The notes under the pieces: generated by a model
Seen by the model: the letters and a program-made list of their open reading frames with translations, nothing else
What the model was told of the DNA's origin: nothing
The model's database searches: none
Shown: positions 33,581 through 41,956 of the stretch, in pieces
Position numbering within the stretch: position 1 is the first letter of the stretch
Layout: each line of letters starts with the position of its first letter
Source: CALCLY01 sp900552775
GTDB taxonomy: Bacteria; Bacillota; Clostridia; UMGS1883; UMGS1540
DNA: 64,000 nt
Direction of reading: 5' to 3'
NCBI GenBank assembly: GCA_937966555.1
Contig: CALCLY010000012.1
Coordinates: 1 to 64,000, forward strand
Position numbers and translations under genes: made by a program

Positions 33581-33609
33581 TTGCATAAAAGAGAATTTTG
33601 TGGTAAAAT
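33581..33609 (+). promoter_or_regulatory. Promoter of the ANTAR-carAB transcript
   Basis: TTGCAT (33581-33586), 17-bp spacer, TAAAAT (33604-33609). Transcription should begin near 33616, about 19 bases before the leader ORF. The 33506-33580 stretch before it is AT-rich without features. Confidence 0.75.
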
Positions 33610-33634
33610 AATTGAAACAGGAGGAGAACCGACT

Positions 33635-33748
33635 ATGAAATATTCTGCCACAAAATTTTCAGAAAAGCCTTTCAGCTTTTCCGCAAACGTAAAAGAACGC
33701 GGAAAGGCTGTGGGGCTTTTTTTCAATGCGGCGGACGAAAGGAGCTGA
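33635..33748 (+). CDS. 37-codon leader ORF overlapping an attenuator
   Basis: ATG 33635 follows a strong GGAGGAG site and opens a 37-codon frame (MKYSATKFSEKPFSFSANVK, ending NAADERS) that stops at 33748, eight bases before the ANTAR start. The protein matches nothing I recognise. Its codons 10-30 lie within a terminator-like hairpin with a U-tract, so a translating ribosome would melt the hairpin. It may be a real small protein, a leader peptide for attenuation, or both. Confidence 0.55.
   Translation: MKYSATKFSEKPFSFSANVKERGKAVGLFFNAADERS
33662..33723 (+). terminator. Attenuator: strong terminator with a competing hexaloop hairpin
   Basis: The 22-base arms 33663-33684 and 33699-33720 pair with three G-U pairs and one mismatch around a 14-nt loop, ending in TTTTTTT (33717-33723). 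A mutually exclusive 7-bp hairpin, GAAAAGC-ctttca-GCTTTTC (33662-33681), has a six-base loop and would sequester the left arm. This terminator/antiterminator arrangement stands between the promoter and an ANTAR protein gene. ANTAR domains are known to act as RNA-binding antiterminators on hexaloop hairpins. The loop lacks the usual A1/G4, so direct recognition is unproven. Confidence 0.6.
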
Positions 33749-33756
33749 ATTTTGCG

Positions 33757-34311
33757 TTGAGTCGTGCGCTTATAGTGCCGTGTGTTACAAATGCAGAGAG
33801 AGAAGCTCTGAGCCGCTGTATAGGGTGTGATGCGGTTTCGGCTGATTGTGATAAGGCGTATAAACTAATTCGGTTCGAAGAATTTGAGTTTATTTTAACG
33901 CTGATTTCGGAGAAAACGCACGCGGCGGACTTTGCGGTATTTGCGGCGGAAAATACATATTCGGGTATAATTGCCGCAGCAAATGAAAAAGAATTTGAAA
34001 AGGCGCTTGAAAAGCTTGAACGGTACGGCATATTTGTAATAAAAAGTCCGTTCAAAGGAGAGAAACTGAGTGAAACCGTGAGGCTTCTGAAAACTGCGGC
34101 AAAAAGATATCCTGTGCTTTTGAAACAAAACCGTGAGCTTCATGGCAGACTTGATGAGATGAAGATTATAGGCAGAGCAAAGTGCCTGCTGATGGAAAAT
34201 CTTAAAATGAGTGAAAAGCAGGCGCACAGATATATTGAAAAACAGGCTATGGATATGCGCGAACCGCGCGCTAAAATAGCGGAAAATATATTAAAAACTT
34301 ATCAGACGTGA
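33757..34311 (+). CDS. ANTAR-domain (NasT-like) RNA-binding regulator
   Basis: A 184-aa protein. Residues 1-105 form a degenerate receiver-like domain without a clear phospho-acceptor Asp cluster. A short coiled coil (LKQNRELHGRLDEMKIIGRA) leads into a C-terminal ANTAR domain: RAKCLLMENLKMSEKQAHRY, IEKQAMDMREPRAKIAENIL. ANTAR proteins bind paired RNA hairpins to prevent transcription termination, often in nitrogen metabolism. TTG 33757 is 12 bases after AAAGGAG. carA follows after 46 bases with no terminator between. It may therefore control its own leader and carAB, a glutamine-using enzyme; that link is inference. Confidence 0.85.
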   Translation: MSRALIVPCVTNAEREALSRCIGCDAVSADCDKAYKLIRFEEFEFILTLISEKTHAADFAVFAAENTYSGIIAAANEKEFEKALEKLERYGIFVIKSPFKGEKLSETVRLLKTAAKRYPVLLKQNRELHGRLDEMKIIGRAKCLLMENLKMSEKQAHRYIEKQAMDMREPRAKIAENILKTYQT

Positions 34312-34357
34312 GAACCTGGTGCTTTGGGCATCGGTCTGCGGCGGAATGGAGATTTTT

Positions 34358-35422
34358 ATGAACAAAAGAGCATATATTGTACTTGAAGACGGAGATGTAT
34401 TTGAAGGTGAGTCCGTAGGATATGACGGAGAGTGTGTGGGAGAACTTGTTTTTGCAACGGGAATGACAGGGTATCTTGAACTGCTTACAGACCCGAGCTA
34501 TTACGGACAAATAGTAATGCAAACGTTCCCGCTCATAGGAAATTACGGTGTAATTCCGGAGGATTTCGAAAGCGCAAAGCCGTATCTTTCCGGATACATA
34601 GCAAGAGAAATATGTGAATATCCCTCAAACTTCAGATGCGGCGGAAAGCTTACGGATTACCTTAAAGAAAATAAGATTCCCGCCGTTTGCGGGATAGATA
34701 CGCGCCATCTCACTAAAATTGTTCGCGAACACGGTGTTATGAATGCAAAAATATCTTTTTCCGATGAGATGAGCGATGACATTAAAAATTTTGTGATCAA
34801 AGATGCGGTAAAGAATGCATGCGAAACCTCGGAAATTACAAAAAGCGGCAGCGGAGAAAGGAAAATCGTGCTTTGGGATTTCGGCAGAAAGAAGAATATT
34901 GAGCGCGAGCTTATAAAGCGCGGCTGCACGGTTTACACGGTGCCGTACAATACTTCCGCAGAGGAAGTTTCGGCTTTGAACCCGGACGGAATTATGCTTT
35001 CAAACGGACCGGGCGACCCAAAAGAAAATACAGACGTTATGAAAGAGATAAAAAAAGTAAGCGATAAGGGTATTCCGACTTTTGGAATCTGTCTCGGCCA
35101 TCAGCTTCTGGCTCTGGCTTTGGGCGGAGATACCGAAAAGCTCAAGTACGGTCACCGCGGGGCAAATCAGCCGGCGCTTTTTAAAGATACGGGAAAGGTT
35201 TTTATCACAAGTCAGAACCACGGATATGCGGTTAAAAGTGACAGCTTGCCGCAAAATGCGAGAGTTACGTTTGAAAATGCCAATGACGGAACATGTGAAG
35301 GAATAGAATACAGTGACAGACCTGCATTTTCCGTGCAGTTTCACCCTGAAGCGTGTGCCGGTCCGCAGGACACGGGATTTTTATTCGACAAATTTATTAG
35401 GCTTACGGAAGGAGATAAGTAA
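34358..35422 (+). CDS. carA: Carbamoyl-phosphate synthase small subunit
   Basis: Supplies ammonia from glutamine to the CarB synthase. The N-terminal CPSase domain (1-~150: YIVLEDGDVFEGESVGYDGE, TGMTGYLELLTDPSYYGQI) is followed by a class I glutamine amidotransferase with nucleophile Cys245 in FGICLGHQL and His329/Glu331 in VQFHPEA. Length is 354 aa. ATG 34358 has GGAG about 6 bases upstream. Three bases separate its stop from the start of carB. It serves both pyrimidine and arginine synthesis; the rest of the pyrimidine operon is ~19 kb away. Confidence 0.97.
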   Translation: MNKRAYIVLEDGDVFEGESVGYDGECVGELVFATGMTGYLELLTDPSYYGQIVMQTFPLIGNYGVIPEDFESAKPYLSGYIAREICEYPSNFRCGGKLTDYLKENKIPAVCGIDTRHLTKIVREHGVMNAKISFSDEMSDDIKNFVIKDAVKNACETSEITKSGSGERKIVLWDFGRKKNIERELIKRGCTVYTVPYNTSAEEVSALNPDGIMLSNGPGDPKENTDVMKEIKKVSDKGIPTFGICLGHQLLALALGGDTEKLKYGHRGANQPALFKDTGKVFITSQNHGYAVKSDSLPQNARVTFENANDGTCEGIEYSDRPAFSVQFHPEACAGPQDTGFLFDKFIRLTEGDK

Positions 35423-35424
35423 AG

Positions 35425-38400
35425 ATGCCGCTCAGAAAAGATATTAAAAAAGTAATGGTGATAGGTTCGGGACCTATCGTAATAGGACAGGCGGCGGAGT
35501 TTGACTATGCCGGTACGCAGGCTTGCCGAGCTCTCTCCGAAGACGGAATAGAGGTCGTTTTGGTTAATTCAAACCCCGCAACCATTATGACGGACAATAA
35601 AATGGCCGATAAAATATATATAGAGCCGCTTACGCTTACAACCGTAAAGAGAATTATAGAAAAAGAAAAGCCGGACAGTCTTTTGTCCACATTGGGAGGA
35701 CAGACGGGTCTTACACTTTCAATGCAGCTTGCAAAAGAAGGTTTTCTCGAAAAGCACGGCGTAAAGCTTTTGGGAGCAAATCCCGATACAATCGACCGCG
35801 CGGAGGACAGGCAGCTTTTTAAAGATACTATGGAAAAAATCGGGCAGCCCTGCATACCGTCGCTTGTTGTAACAACACTTGAAGCGGCGCTGGAGTTTGC
35901 GGAAAGTATAGGATATCCGATGATTATACGTCCGGCATTCACCCTCGGGGGAACCGGCGGAGGCATAGTACATAATGAAGATGAAATGCGTGAGATATGT
36001 TCAAACGGTCTGGCGCTTTCGCCGATACATCAGGTGCTTGTTGAAAAATGTATATCCGGCTGGAAAGAAATAGAGTTTGAGGTTATGCGAGACAGCAAGG
36101 ACAATGTAATTACTGTCTGCAGTATGGAAAACTTTGATCCTGTCGGTGTACATACGGGAGATTCAATAGTTGTTGCGCCTGCCGTAACGCTTTCCGACAA
36201 GGAATATCAGATGCTGCGCACAGCGGCTCTTAACATAATTTCGGAACTTAAAATAGAAGGCGGCTGCAACTGTCAGTTTGCTTTGAATCCCGATAGTTTT
36301 GAATACGCCGTAATAGAAGTAAATCCGCGTGTTTCGCGCTCTTCCGCACTGGCTTCAAAAGCTACGGGTTATCCGATAGCTAAAGTTGCCGCAAAAATTG
36401 CGGTAGGTTATACGCTTGATGAAATATTAAATGCCGTAACGGGCAAAACATGCGCATGTTTTGAACCTGCTTTGGATTATGTTGTTGTTAAACTTCCGAA
36501 GTGGCCTTTTGATAAATTCGTGTACGCAAAGAAAAACCTCGGCACGCAGATGAAGGCAACAGGCGAAGTTATGGCAATTGAGACTTCGTTTGAAGCGGCT
36601 CTTATGAAAGCTGTGCGCGGAGCGGAAATTTCGCGTACGAATCTTTTCACGCCGCATCTTTCCGGAAAAACAGATGAGGAAATACGCGCGCTGTTACATG
36701 TCTGCGACCATGAAAGACTTTTTGCCGTGTATGAAGCTGTAAGACGCGGAATAAGTGCCGATGAAATTTTTGATATAACCAAAATAGACAGATGGTTTTT
36801 GATGAAGCTTTCGCATATAGCGGATATACAGGCGGAGCTTTCCAAAGGAAATTTATCCGATGAACTTTATTTAAAAGCCAAGAAATGCGGATATACAAAT
36901 GCGGATATCGAAAAGATTTCGGGCTGTAAGATAGCAAATAAAAGATACGCCGTTTATAAAATGGTTGATACGTGTGCGGCGGAGTTTTCTGCCGAAACAC
37001 CGTATTTCTATTCGACATATGATTCGGAAAACGAAGCGGCGGAATTTATTGAAGAACAGAAAAGCGGAAAGAAAACAATTTTGGTATTTGGTTCCGGCCC
37101 TATCAGAATAGGTCAGGGCATAGAGTTTGACTACGCTTCCGTACACTGTGTGTGGGCGCTTAAAGAAGCGGGGTATGACGTTGTAATAGTAAACAATAAC
37201 CCCGAAACGGTTTCAACAGATTTTGATACGGCGGACAGGCTTTATTTTGAACCGCTTACACCCGAAGATGTTGAAAGCATAATAAAAACAGAGAAACCTT
37301 GGGGAGTTGTTGTGGCTTTCGGCGGAGGAACGGCTATAAAACTTACAAGATTTTTGTCCGAACTCGGCATGAATATACTGGGTACGTCTGCAGACAGCAT
37401 AGACGCTGCCGAAGACCGCGAGCGCTTTGATGAGCTTCTTGAAGACCTTCACATAAAAAGACCGCGCGGATTTACCGTTATGACGGCTGATGAAGCGCTT
37501 GAAACCGCAAAGAAAATAGGCTATCCCGTACTTATGAGACCTTCATACGTACTCGGCGGTCAGAACATGATAATAGCATTTAACGATGACGATATCCGCG
37601 AGTATATGGGCATTATACTTGCACAAAATATTACGAACCCGGTGCTTATAGATAAATATCTTATGGGAACGGAACTTGAGGTTGACGCTATATGTGACGG
37701 CGAGGAAATCTTGATTCCCGGCATAATGGAGCATATAGAAAGAGCCGGTATCCATTCCGGTGATTCAATTGCGGTGTACCCTGATATAAATGTATCGGAT
37801 GAAATGCGCGAGAGAATAATCACGTGCACGCGCCAGCTGTCGCTCGGTCTTGATGTTTTGGGGCTTGTAAACATACAGTATCTTATTTATAACGGCGAGC
37901 TTTACGTAATAGAAGTAAATCCGCGTTCGTCAAGAACGGTTCCGTATATAAGCAAAGTTACGGGTGTGCCGATGGTAGATCTTGCAACGCGCGCAATGCT
38001 CGGTGAGAAACTTAAAGATATGGGATACGGCACGGGACTTTATAAACGTCCTCCGTATGTGGCGGTTAAAGTGCCGGTATTCTCGTTTGAAAAACTCGGC
38101 GGCGTTGACAGCCATTTGGGACCCGAAATGAAATCAACGGGCGAGGTTTTGGGACTTGCCGGAAATATCGAAGAAGCTTTGTACAAAGGACTTTTGGGCG
38201 CAGGGTATTCGCTTAAAAAATACGGCGGAATATTTATTAGCGTACGCGATACTGACAAAGGAGAAATATATGACGTAGCAAAGAAGTTCTTTGAACTCGG
38301 ATTTACAATTTATGCAACCCACGGTACGCGTGACGTACTGCTGCGCTCGGGTATTCCCTGCATTGAAGTGAAAAAGATTCATGAAAGCGATGAAAATGCC

Positions 38401-39465
38401 GTAACACTTATTGAAAGCGGAAAAATAAACTATGTAATATCAACTTCGGCAAAGGGAAGAATACCTACAAGAGACAGTGTTAAAATCCGCCGCAAAGCGG
38501 TTGAAAGAAACATTCCGTGTCTTACATCGCTTGACACCGCAAATGCCGTTGCGGACAGTATAAAGAGCAAATATTCCGAAATATCAACGGAACTTGTTGA
38601 TATAAATAACATGAGAACCGATAAAACAAAACTTAAGTTTGTGAAGATGTACGGCTGCGGAAACGATTATATTTATTTTGACTGCATGAAGCAGAATATA
38701 ATGAACCCCGAAGGCCTGAGCGTAAGATTTTCGGACAGCCATACAGGAATAGGCGGCAGCGGAATAGTGCTTATATGCGAAAGCGAAAAAGCGGACGCCA
38801 AGATGATTATGTACAATCCCGACGGAAGCGAAGGAAAAATGTGCGGCAATGCAATGCGCTGCATAGCGAAATATCTTTACGATAACGGTATTGTCAGGAA
38901 GACCGTGATGACAATTGAAACCGCAAGCGGCATAAAAAGTGTTGAGGTGTTCAGACATGACGGCAAGGTGCTCACGGCAAAAGTCGATATGGGCGCCGCA
39001 GTGCTTGAACCTTCAAAAATACCCGTGAAACTTCCGGGAGATGAGGTAATAGGAAGAAATGTTTCGGTAGGCGGAGAAGATTACAGCATCACATGTGTAT
39101 CTATGGGAAATCCGCACTGCGTAACATTTGTTGATAACGTTGAGAAACTCGATATTCAAAAAATAGGTCCGCAGTTTGAGAATCACCCGATGTTCCCGGA
39201 GAGAGTAAATACCGAGTTTGTAAGGGTGATAAATGAAAATACGATAAAAATGCGCGTTTGGGAGCGCGGCAGCGGAGAAACGCGTGCCTGCGGCACAGGA
39301 GCGTGCGCAGCGGCTGTTGCAGCTTGCCTCAGCGGCTATTGCCGCAAGGGCGAAGACATAAGAGTGCTCCTTGTCGGAGGAGAACTTCGCATACGTTATA
39401 CGGACGAGACGGTTTATATGACAGGTGATGCCGAAGTGGCATTTGAAGGCGAAATAGAAGTTTAA
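35425..39465 (+). CDS. carB: Carbamoyl-phosphate synthase large subunit fused to diaminopimelate epimerase
   Basis: One uninterrupted 1346-aa frame. Residues 1-~1062 are a complete CarB: first ATP-grasp half (VMVIGSGPIVIGQAAEFDYA, then RPAFTLGGTGGGIVHNE); second half starting near 550 (ILVFGSGPIRIGQGIEFDYA, then MRPSYVLGGQNMIIAF); and the allosteric MGS-like end (INYVISTSAKGRIPTRDSVK). From Met1063 (38611) a full ~284-aa DapF follows: VKMYGCGNDYIYFD, the first catalytic Cys (~1140) in GKMCGNAMRC, MGNPHCV, and the second (~1289) in GETRACGTGAC. No stop and no ribosome-binding site separates the two, so a fused bifunctional protein is the simplest reading. Confidence 0.93.
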   Translation: MPLRKDIKKVMVIGSGPIVIGQAAEFDYAGTQACRALSEDGIEVVLVNSNPATIMTDNKMADKIYIEPLTLTTVKRIIEKEKPDSLLSTLGGQTGLTLSMQLAKEGFLEKHGVKLLGANPDTIDRAEDRQLFKDTMEKIGQPCIPSLVVTTLEAALEFAESIGYPMIIRPAFTLGGTGGGIVHNEDEMREICSNGLALSPIHQVLVEKCISGWKEIEFEVMRDSKDNVITVCSMENFDPVGVHTGDSIVVAPAVTLSDKEYQMLRTAALNIISELKIEGGCNCQFALNPDSFEYAVIEVNPRVSRSSALASKATGYPIAKVAAKIAVGYTLDEILNAVTGKTCACFEPALDYVVVKLPKWPFDKFVYAKKNLGTQMKATGEVMAIETSFEAALMKAVRGAEISRTNLFTPHLSGKTDEEIRALLHVCDHERLFAVYEAVRRGISADEIFDITKIDRWFLMKLSHIADIQAELSKGNLSDELYLKAKKCGYTNADIEKISGCKIANKRYAVYKMVDTCAAEFSAETPYFYSTYDSENEAAEFIEEQKSGKKTILVFGSGPIRIGQGIEFDYASVHCVWALKEAGYDVVIVNNNPETVSTDFDTADRLYFEPLTPEDVESIIKTEKPWGVVVAFGGGTAIKLTRFLSELGMNILGTSADSIDAAEDRERFDELLEDLHIKRPRGFTVMTADEALETAKKIGYPVLMRPSYVLGGQNMIIAFNDDDIREYMGIILAQNITNPVLIDKYLMGTELEVDAICDGEEILIPGIMEHIERAGIHSGDSIAVYPDINVSDEMRERIITCTRQLSLGLDVLGLVNIQYLIYNGELYVIEVNPRSSRTVPYISKVTGVPMVDLATRAMLGEKLKDMGYGTGLYKRPPYVAVKVPVFSFEKLGGVDSHLGPEMKSTGEVLGLAGNIEEALYKGLLGAGYSLKKYGGIFISVRDTDKGEIYDVAKKFFELGFTIYATHGTRDVLLRSGIPCIEVKKIHESDENAVTLIESGKINYVISTSAKGRIPTRDSVKIRRKAVERNIPCLTSLDTANAVADSIKSKYSEISTELVDINNMRTDKTKLKFVKMYGCGNDYIYFDCMKQNIMNPEGLSVRFSDSHTGIGGSGIVLICESEKADAKMIMYNPDGSEGKMCGNAMRCIAKYLYDNGIVRKTVMTIETASGIKSVEVFRHDGKVLTAKVDMGAAVLEPSKIPVKLPGDEVIGRNVSVGGEDYSITCVSMGNPHCVTFVDNVEKLDIQKIGPQFENHPMFPERVNTEFVRVINENTIKMRVWERGSGETRACGTGACAAAVAACLSGYCRKGEDIRVLLVGGELRIRYTDETVYMTGDAEVAFEGEIEV

Positions 39466-39518
39466 TTTTATAAAAAGAAACACAGTGCAAAAAATAAATC
39501 TTTTTTTCAAAAAAAGTA

Positions 39519-39547
39519 TCGACTTTATGACTATATTGTGATAAAAT
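39519..39547 (+). promoter_or_regulatory. Promoter of the NlpC/P60 gene
   Basis: TCGACT (39519-39524), 17-bp spacer, TAAAAT (39542-39547). Four of six bases match in the -35. Confidence 0.55.
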
Positions 39548-39581
39548 TACAATAAAAATTATATAAGGAAGATAATTACTT

Positions 39582-40283
39582 ATGAAAAAAAGAGTTTTTG
39601 CACTGTGTTTTTTGTGTGCGTCTTTATTGCCGATAAAAGCAGGAGCTTTTGATATAAACGGCTACGGAAAGGTTCGTGCTTCGGTACTTAACGTGCGCAA
39701 AGAGTCAAATGCGGATTCGGAAATTTTAGGCACTCTGAAAAGCGGTGACAGTATAATGATAATAACAAAAACCGCAAAGAATTGGTACAAAATTGATTTT
39801 AACGGTGAAATAGGCTTTGTATGTGCGGATTATGTAACGGCTTACAGAAATGATTTGCCGGAAATCAAGAAGGCAAACGAAGATGTGATTCATAACGATT
39901 CGCTTAATACGGGTCAAAAAGCGGTGGAATATGCGAAAGAATTTCTCGGCGTTCCGTACGTATGGGGAGGAACGGACGAGAGCGGATTTGACTGCAGCGG
40001 ACTTGTTTATTATGTATATTCAAAGCTTGGAATAAAGTTAAACCGCGTTGCGGCAGATCAGGCTAAAAACGGAACTGAAGTCGAGTTTTCCGAGCTTGCC
40101 CCCGGAGATCTTGTATTTTTCTGGAACAAGAGCCGTTACAGCGAGATAAATCATGTCGGCATTTATGTGGGAGACGGACTTTTTATTCATGCGCCGCAAA
40201 CGGGAGATGTGGTTAAAATTTCGTCCCTTGAAAGCGGATATTTTGCGGAGAATCTTGTGGCGGCAAGGAGAGTGGCAAATTGA
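39582..40283 (+). CDS. Secreted NlpC/P60 peptidoglycan hydrolase with SH3 domain
   Basis: A 233-aa exported wall enzyme. Signal peptide 1-21 (KKRVFALCFLCASLLPIKAG); bacterial SH3 domain about 30-90 (ASVLNVRKESNADSEILGTL, NWYKIDFNGEIGFVCADYV); NlpC/P60 domain about 110-233. The catalytic Cys is in GFDCSGLVYYVY, with His in INHVGIYVGDG and a third polar residue in FIHAPQTG. These enzymes cut D-Glu-DAP bonds in stem peptides. ATG follows AAGGAAG. The next gene starts inside its stop codon. Confidence 0.92.
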   Translation: MKKRVFALCFLCASLLPIKAGAFDINGYGKVRASVLNVRKESNADSEILGTLKSGDSIMIITKTAKNWYKIDFNGEIGFVCADYVTAYRNDLPEIKKANEDVIHNDSLNTGQKAVEYAKEFLGVPYVWGGTDESGFDCSGLVYYVYSKLGIKLNRVAADQAKNGTEVEFSELAPGDLVFFWNKSRYSEINHVGIYVGDGLFIHAPQTGDVVKISSLESGYFAENLVAARRVAN

Positions 40284-41071
40284 GCATTTCATGGCTTGCA
40301 AATAATGTGAAAACAAAACAGTCGTTTTTTGCCGCAGATTTTTCATCGGAGGTTTCGCGTATAAAAGATGATGTGAAACAAAGCGTTGGAATATCGGAAA
40401 ATACTTTGATTGATTTCGGGCACAGAATTTTTGCCGCAATAAGCGAAAGTTCGGTTGCGGTTAAACTGAATTTTTCCGACTTTCTTATGCTGCCGGGCAG
40501 TATGAAAATGTTGACGGAAATAATTCGTGCTGCAAAAAGCTGCGGACTTTATGTTATTCTTAAAGCGGACGGCGTTTGCGGAGAGCTGCTTCCGGTGCTG
40601 TTCGGAAAAAGGATAAAAGAATATGTTTTTGAACCCGATGCTCTTGAAATATGTATGTACTGCGCGGACGAAGATATGATTTTAAAATTGTCAAAAATAT
40701 ATTCAAAAGATATTTTTATAACACTTAATACGGAAGATATTCACTCACCTGTTTTGTATGCGGAACATGTGAAAAAATATATGGATTCCGAGAATACGGG
40801 ATTGAGCATATTAAAAAATGACTCGGACAGATTGTTTGAAATAAGAGAGATTTTGCATGATTATATGTTTCTGGCGCAGGGCGGAGAAATTGATGAATCA
40901 ATAAAAAACTGTTTTAATTCTGACGGAAGCGGTGCGATAGTTTTAATGCCGGCATCAAGATTTATACACAGTATACAGAATTTTGAACATGAAGCGGCAC
41001 TCGGAACGATGAAATCAGCTGCGGCAATAAACCGCAGGCTGTTTAAAAAAAGCAGATTAATAAAATTATAG
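40280..41071 (+). CDS. Orotidine-5'-phosphate-decarboxylase-like protein lacking catalytic residues
   Basis: A 263-aa protein I read as a degenerate type-2 OMP decarboxylase. The stretch LIDFGHRIFAAISESSVAVK then SCGLYVILKADGV aligns in order with type-2 enzymes (F-N-x-x-I-I-D, F-K-x-Q-x-A, V-I-x-D-x-K-R-G-D). The end MFLAQGGEIDESIKNCFNSD, GSGAIV, corresponds to the I-P-G-Y-G-A-Q-G-G ... G-A-I-V-N-S-S-R-G phosphate-binding region. The catalytic D-x-K-R-x-D is replaced by KADGVCGE, and the phosphate-binding Arg-Gly is altered, so OMP decarboxylase activity is unlikely. TTG 40280 overlaps the NlpC stop and has AGGAG upstream. A complete type-1 pyrF exists at 57063. Confidence 0.6.
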   Translation: MSISWLANNVKTKQSFFAADFSSEVSRIKDDVKQSVGISENTLIDFGHRIFAAISESSVAVKLNFSDFLMLPGSMKMLTEIIRAAKSCGLYVILKADGVCGELLPVLFGKRIKEYVFEPDALEICMYCADEDMILKLSKIYSKDIFITLNTEDIHSPVLYAEHVKKYMDSENTGLSILKNDSDRLFEIREILHDYMFLAQGGEIDESIKNCFNSDGSGAIVLMPASRFIHSIQNFEHEAALGTMKSAAAINRRLFKKSRLIKL

Positions 41072-41085
41072 AGAGGATAATAAAA

Positions 41086-41853
41086 ATGGCAGTTAAAGAA
41101 TTTAAAAAAGATAAACTTACGGTACGCGTGTATGATACGCGCAAAGAAATGGGTGATGCGGCAGGTCATGACGCAGCCGAAATAATACGCAAACTTTTAA
41201 AAACCGAAGAAGAGGTCAACATCATTTTTGCCGCCGCACCTTCGCAAAACGAAACTCTGGCGGCGCTTTTGAAGGAAGATGACATAGACTGGTCGCGCAT
41301 AAACGCGTTTCACATGGACGAATACATAGGCTTGCCCGATGAGGCACCGCAGCGTTTCGGAAATTTTCTGAAGGACAGAATTTTCGGTAAACGCAATTTT
41401 AAAAGCGTAAATTACATAAGCGGAAATGCGAAAGATATTGAGGCGGAGTGTGAAAGATATACGGCATTGCTAAAAAAATATCCCGTGCATTTGGTTTGTC
41501 TCGGAATAGGCGAAAACGCACATATTGCATTTAATGACCCGGGTGTTGCCGATTTTAATGACAAGCGCCTTATAAAAACGGCAAAGCTTGATGAAGTGTG
41601 CCGCCATCAGCAGGTAAATGACGGATGCTTTGAAAAAATCGACGATGTTCCCACACAAGCGCTGACGCTTACAATCCCGGCACTGTGCGCGGCAAAATAT
41701 ATGATTTGCAGTGTTCCTGCGGCGACTAAGGCGCAGGCGGTTTACAATACAGTGAATGCGCCTATAAGCGATAACGTTCCCGCAACCGCCATGAGAATGC
41801 ATAGGAGCGCCGTAATGTACTGCGACAAGGACAGCGGTGAAATGATTCTTTAA
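41086..41853 (+). CDS. nagB: Glucosamine-6-phosphate deaminase
   Basis: Converts glucosamine-6-phosphate to fructose-6-phosphate and ammonia. The 255-aa Rossmann-like fold shows FAAAPSQNETLAAL (phosphate loop), FHMDEYIGL (catalytic Asp), and LGIGENAHIAFNDPG (catalytic Glu/His pair). ATG follows GAGAGGA. It lies 14 bases after the decarboxylase-like gene. It could feed amino sugars from the GH20-like enzyme or from wall recycling into glycolysis. No nagA is present in the window. Confidence 0.93.
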   Translation: MAVKEFKKDKLTVRVYDTRKEMGDAAGHDAAEIIRKLLKTEEEVNIIFAAAPSQNETLAALLKEDDIDWSRINAFHMDEYIGLPDEAPQRFGNFLKDRIFGKRNFKSVNYISGNAKDIEAECERYTALLKKYPVHLVCLGIGENAHIAFNDPGVADFNDKRLIKTAKLDEVCRHQQVNDGCFEKIDDVPTQALTLTIPALCAAKYMICSVPAATKAQAVYNTVNAPISDNVPATAMRMHRSAVMYCDKDSGEMIL

Positions 41854-41888
41854 AATGTGTACAGATTATTAAAAGATTGCTTTTACTC

Positions 41889-41916
41889 TTGAAAAATTTT
41901 CTGTTTGTGATATACT
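41889..41916 (+). promoter_or_regulatory. Promoter of the aldo/keto reductase
   Basis: TTGAAA (41889-41894), 16-bp spacer, TATACT (41911-41916). Confidence 0.6.
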
Positions 41917-41956
41917 TATATTGAAAAGATTAAGCTCCGGAGGTATGGAGATAGTT

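Noticed and set aside
35505..35966. Long antisense frames in carB, the spoIIIA genes and the surface protein
   Set aside because: They mirror the codon pattern of the genes on the other strand, lack ribosome-binding sites and resemble no protein family.
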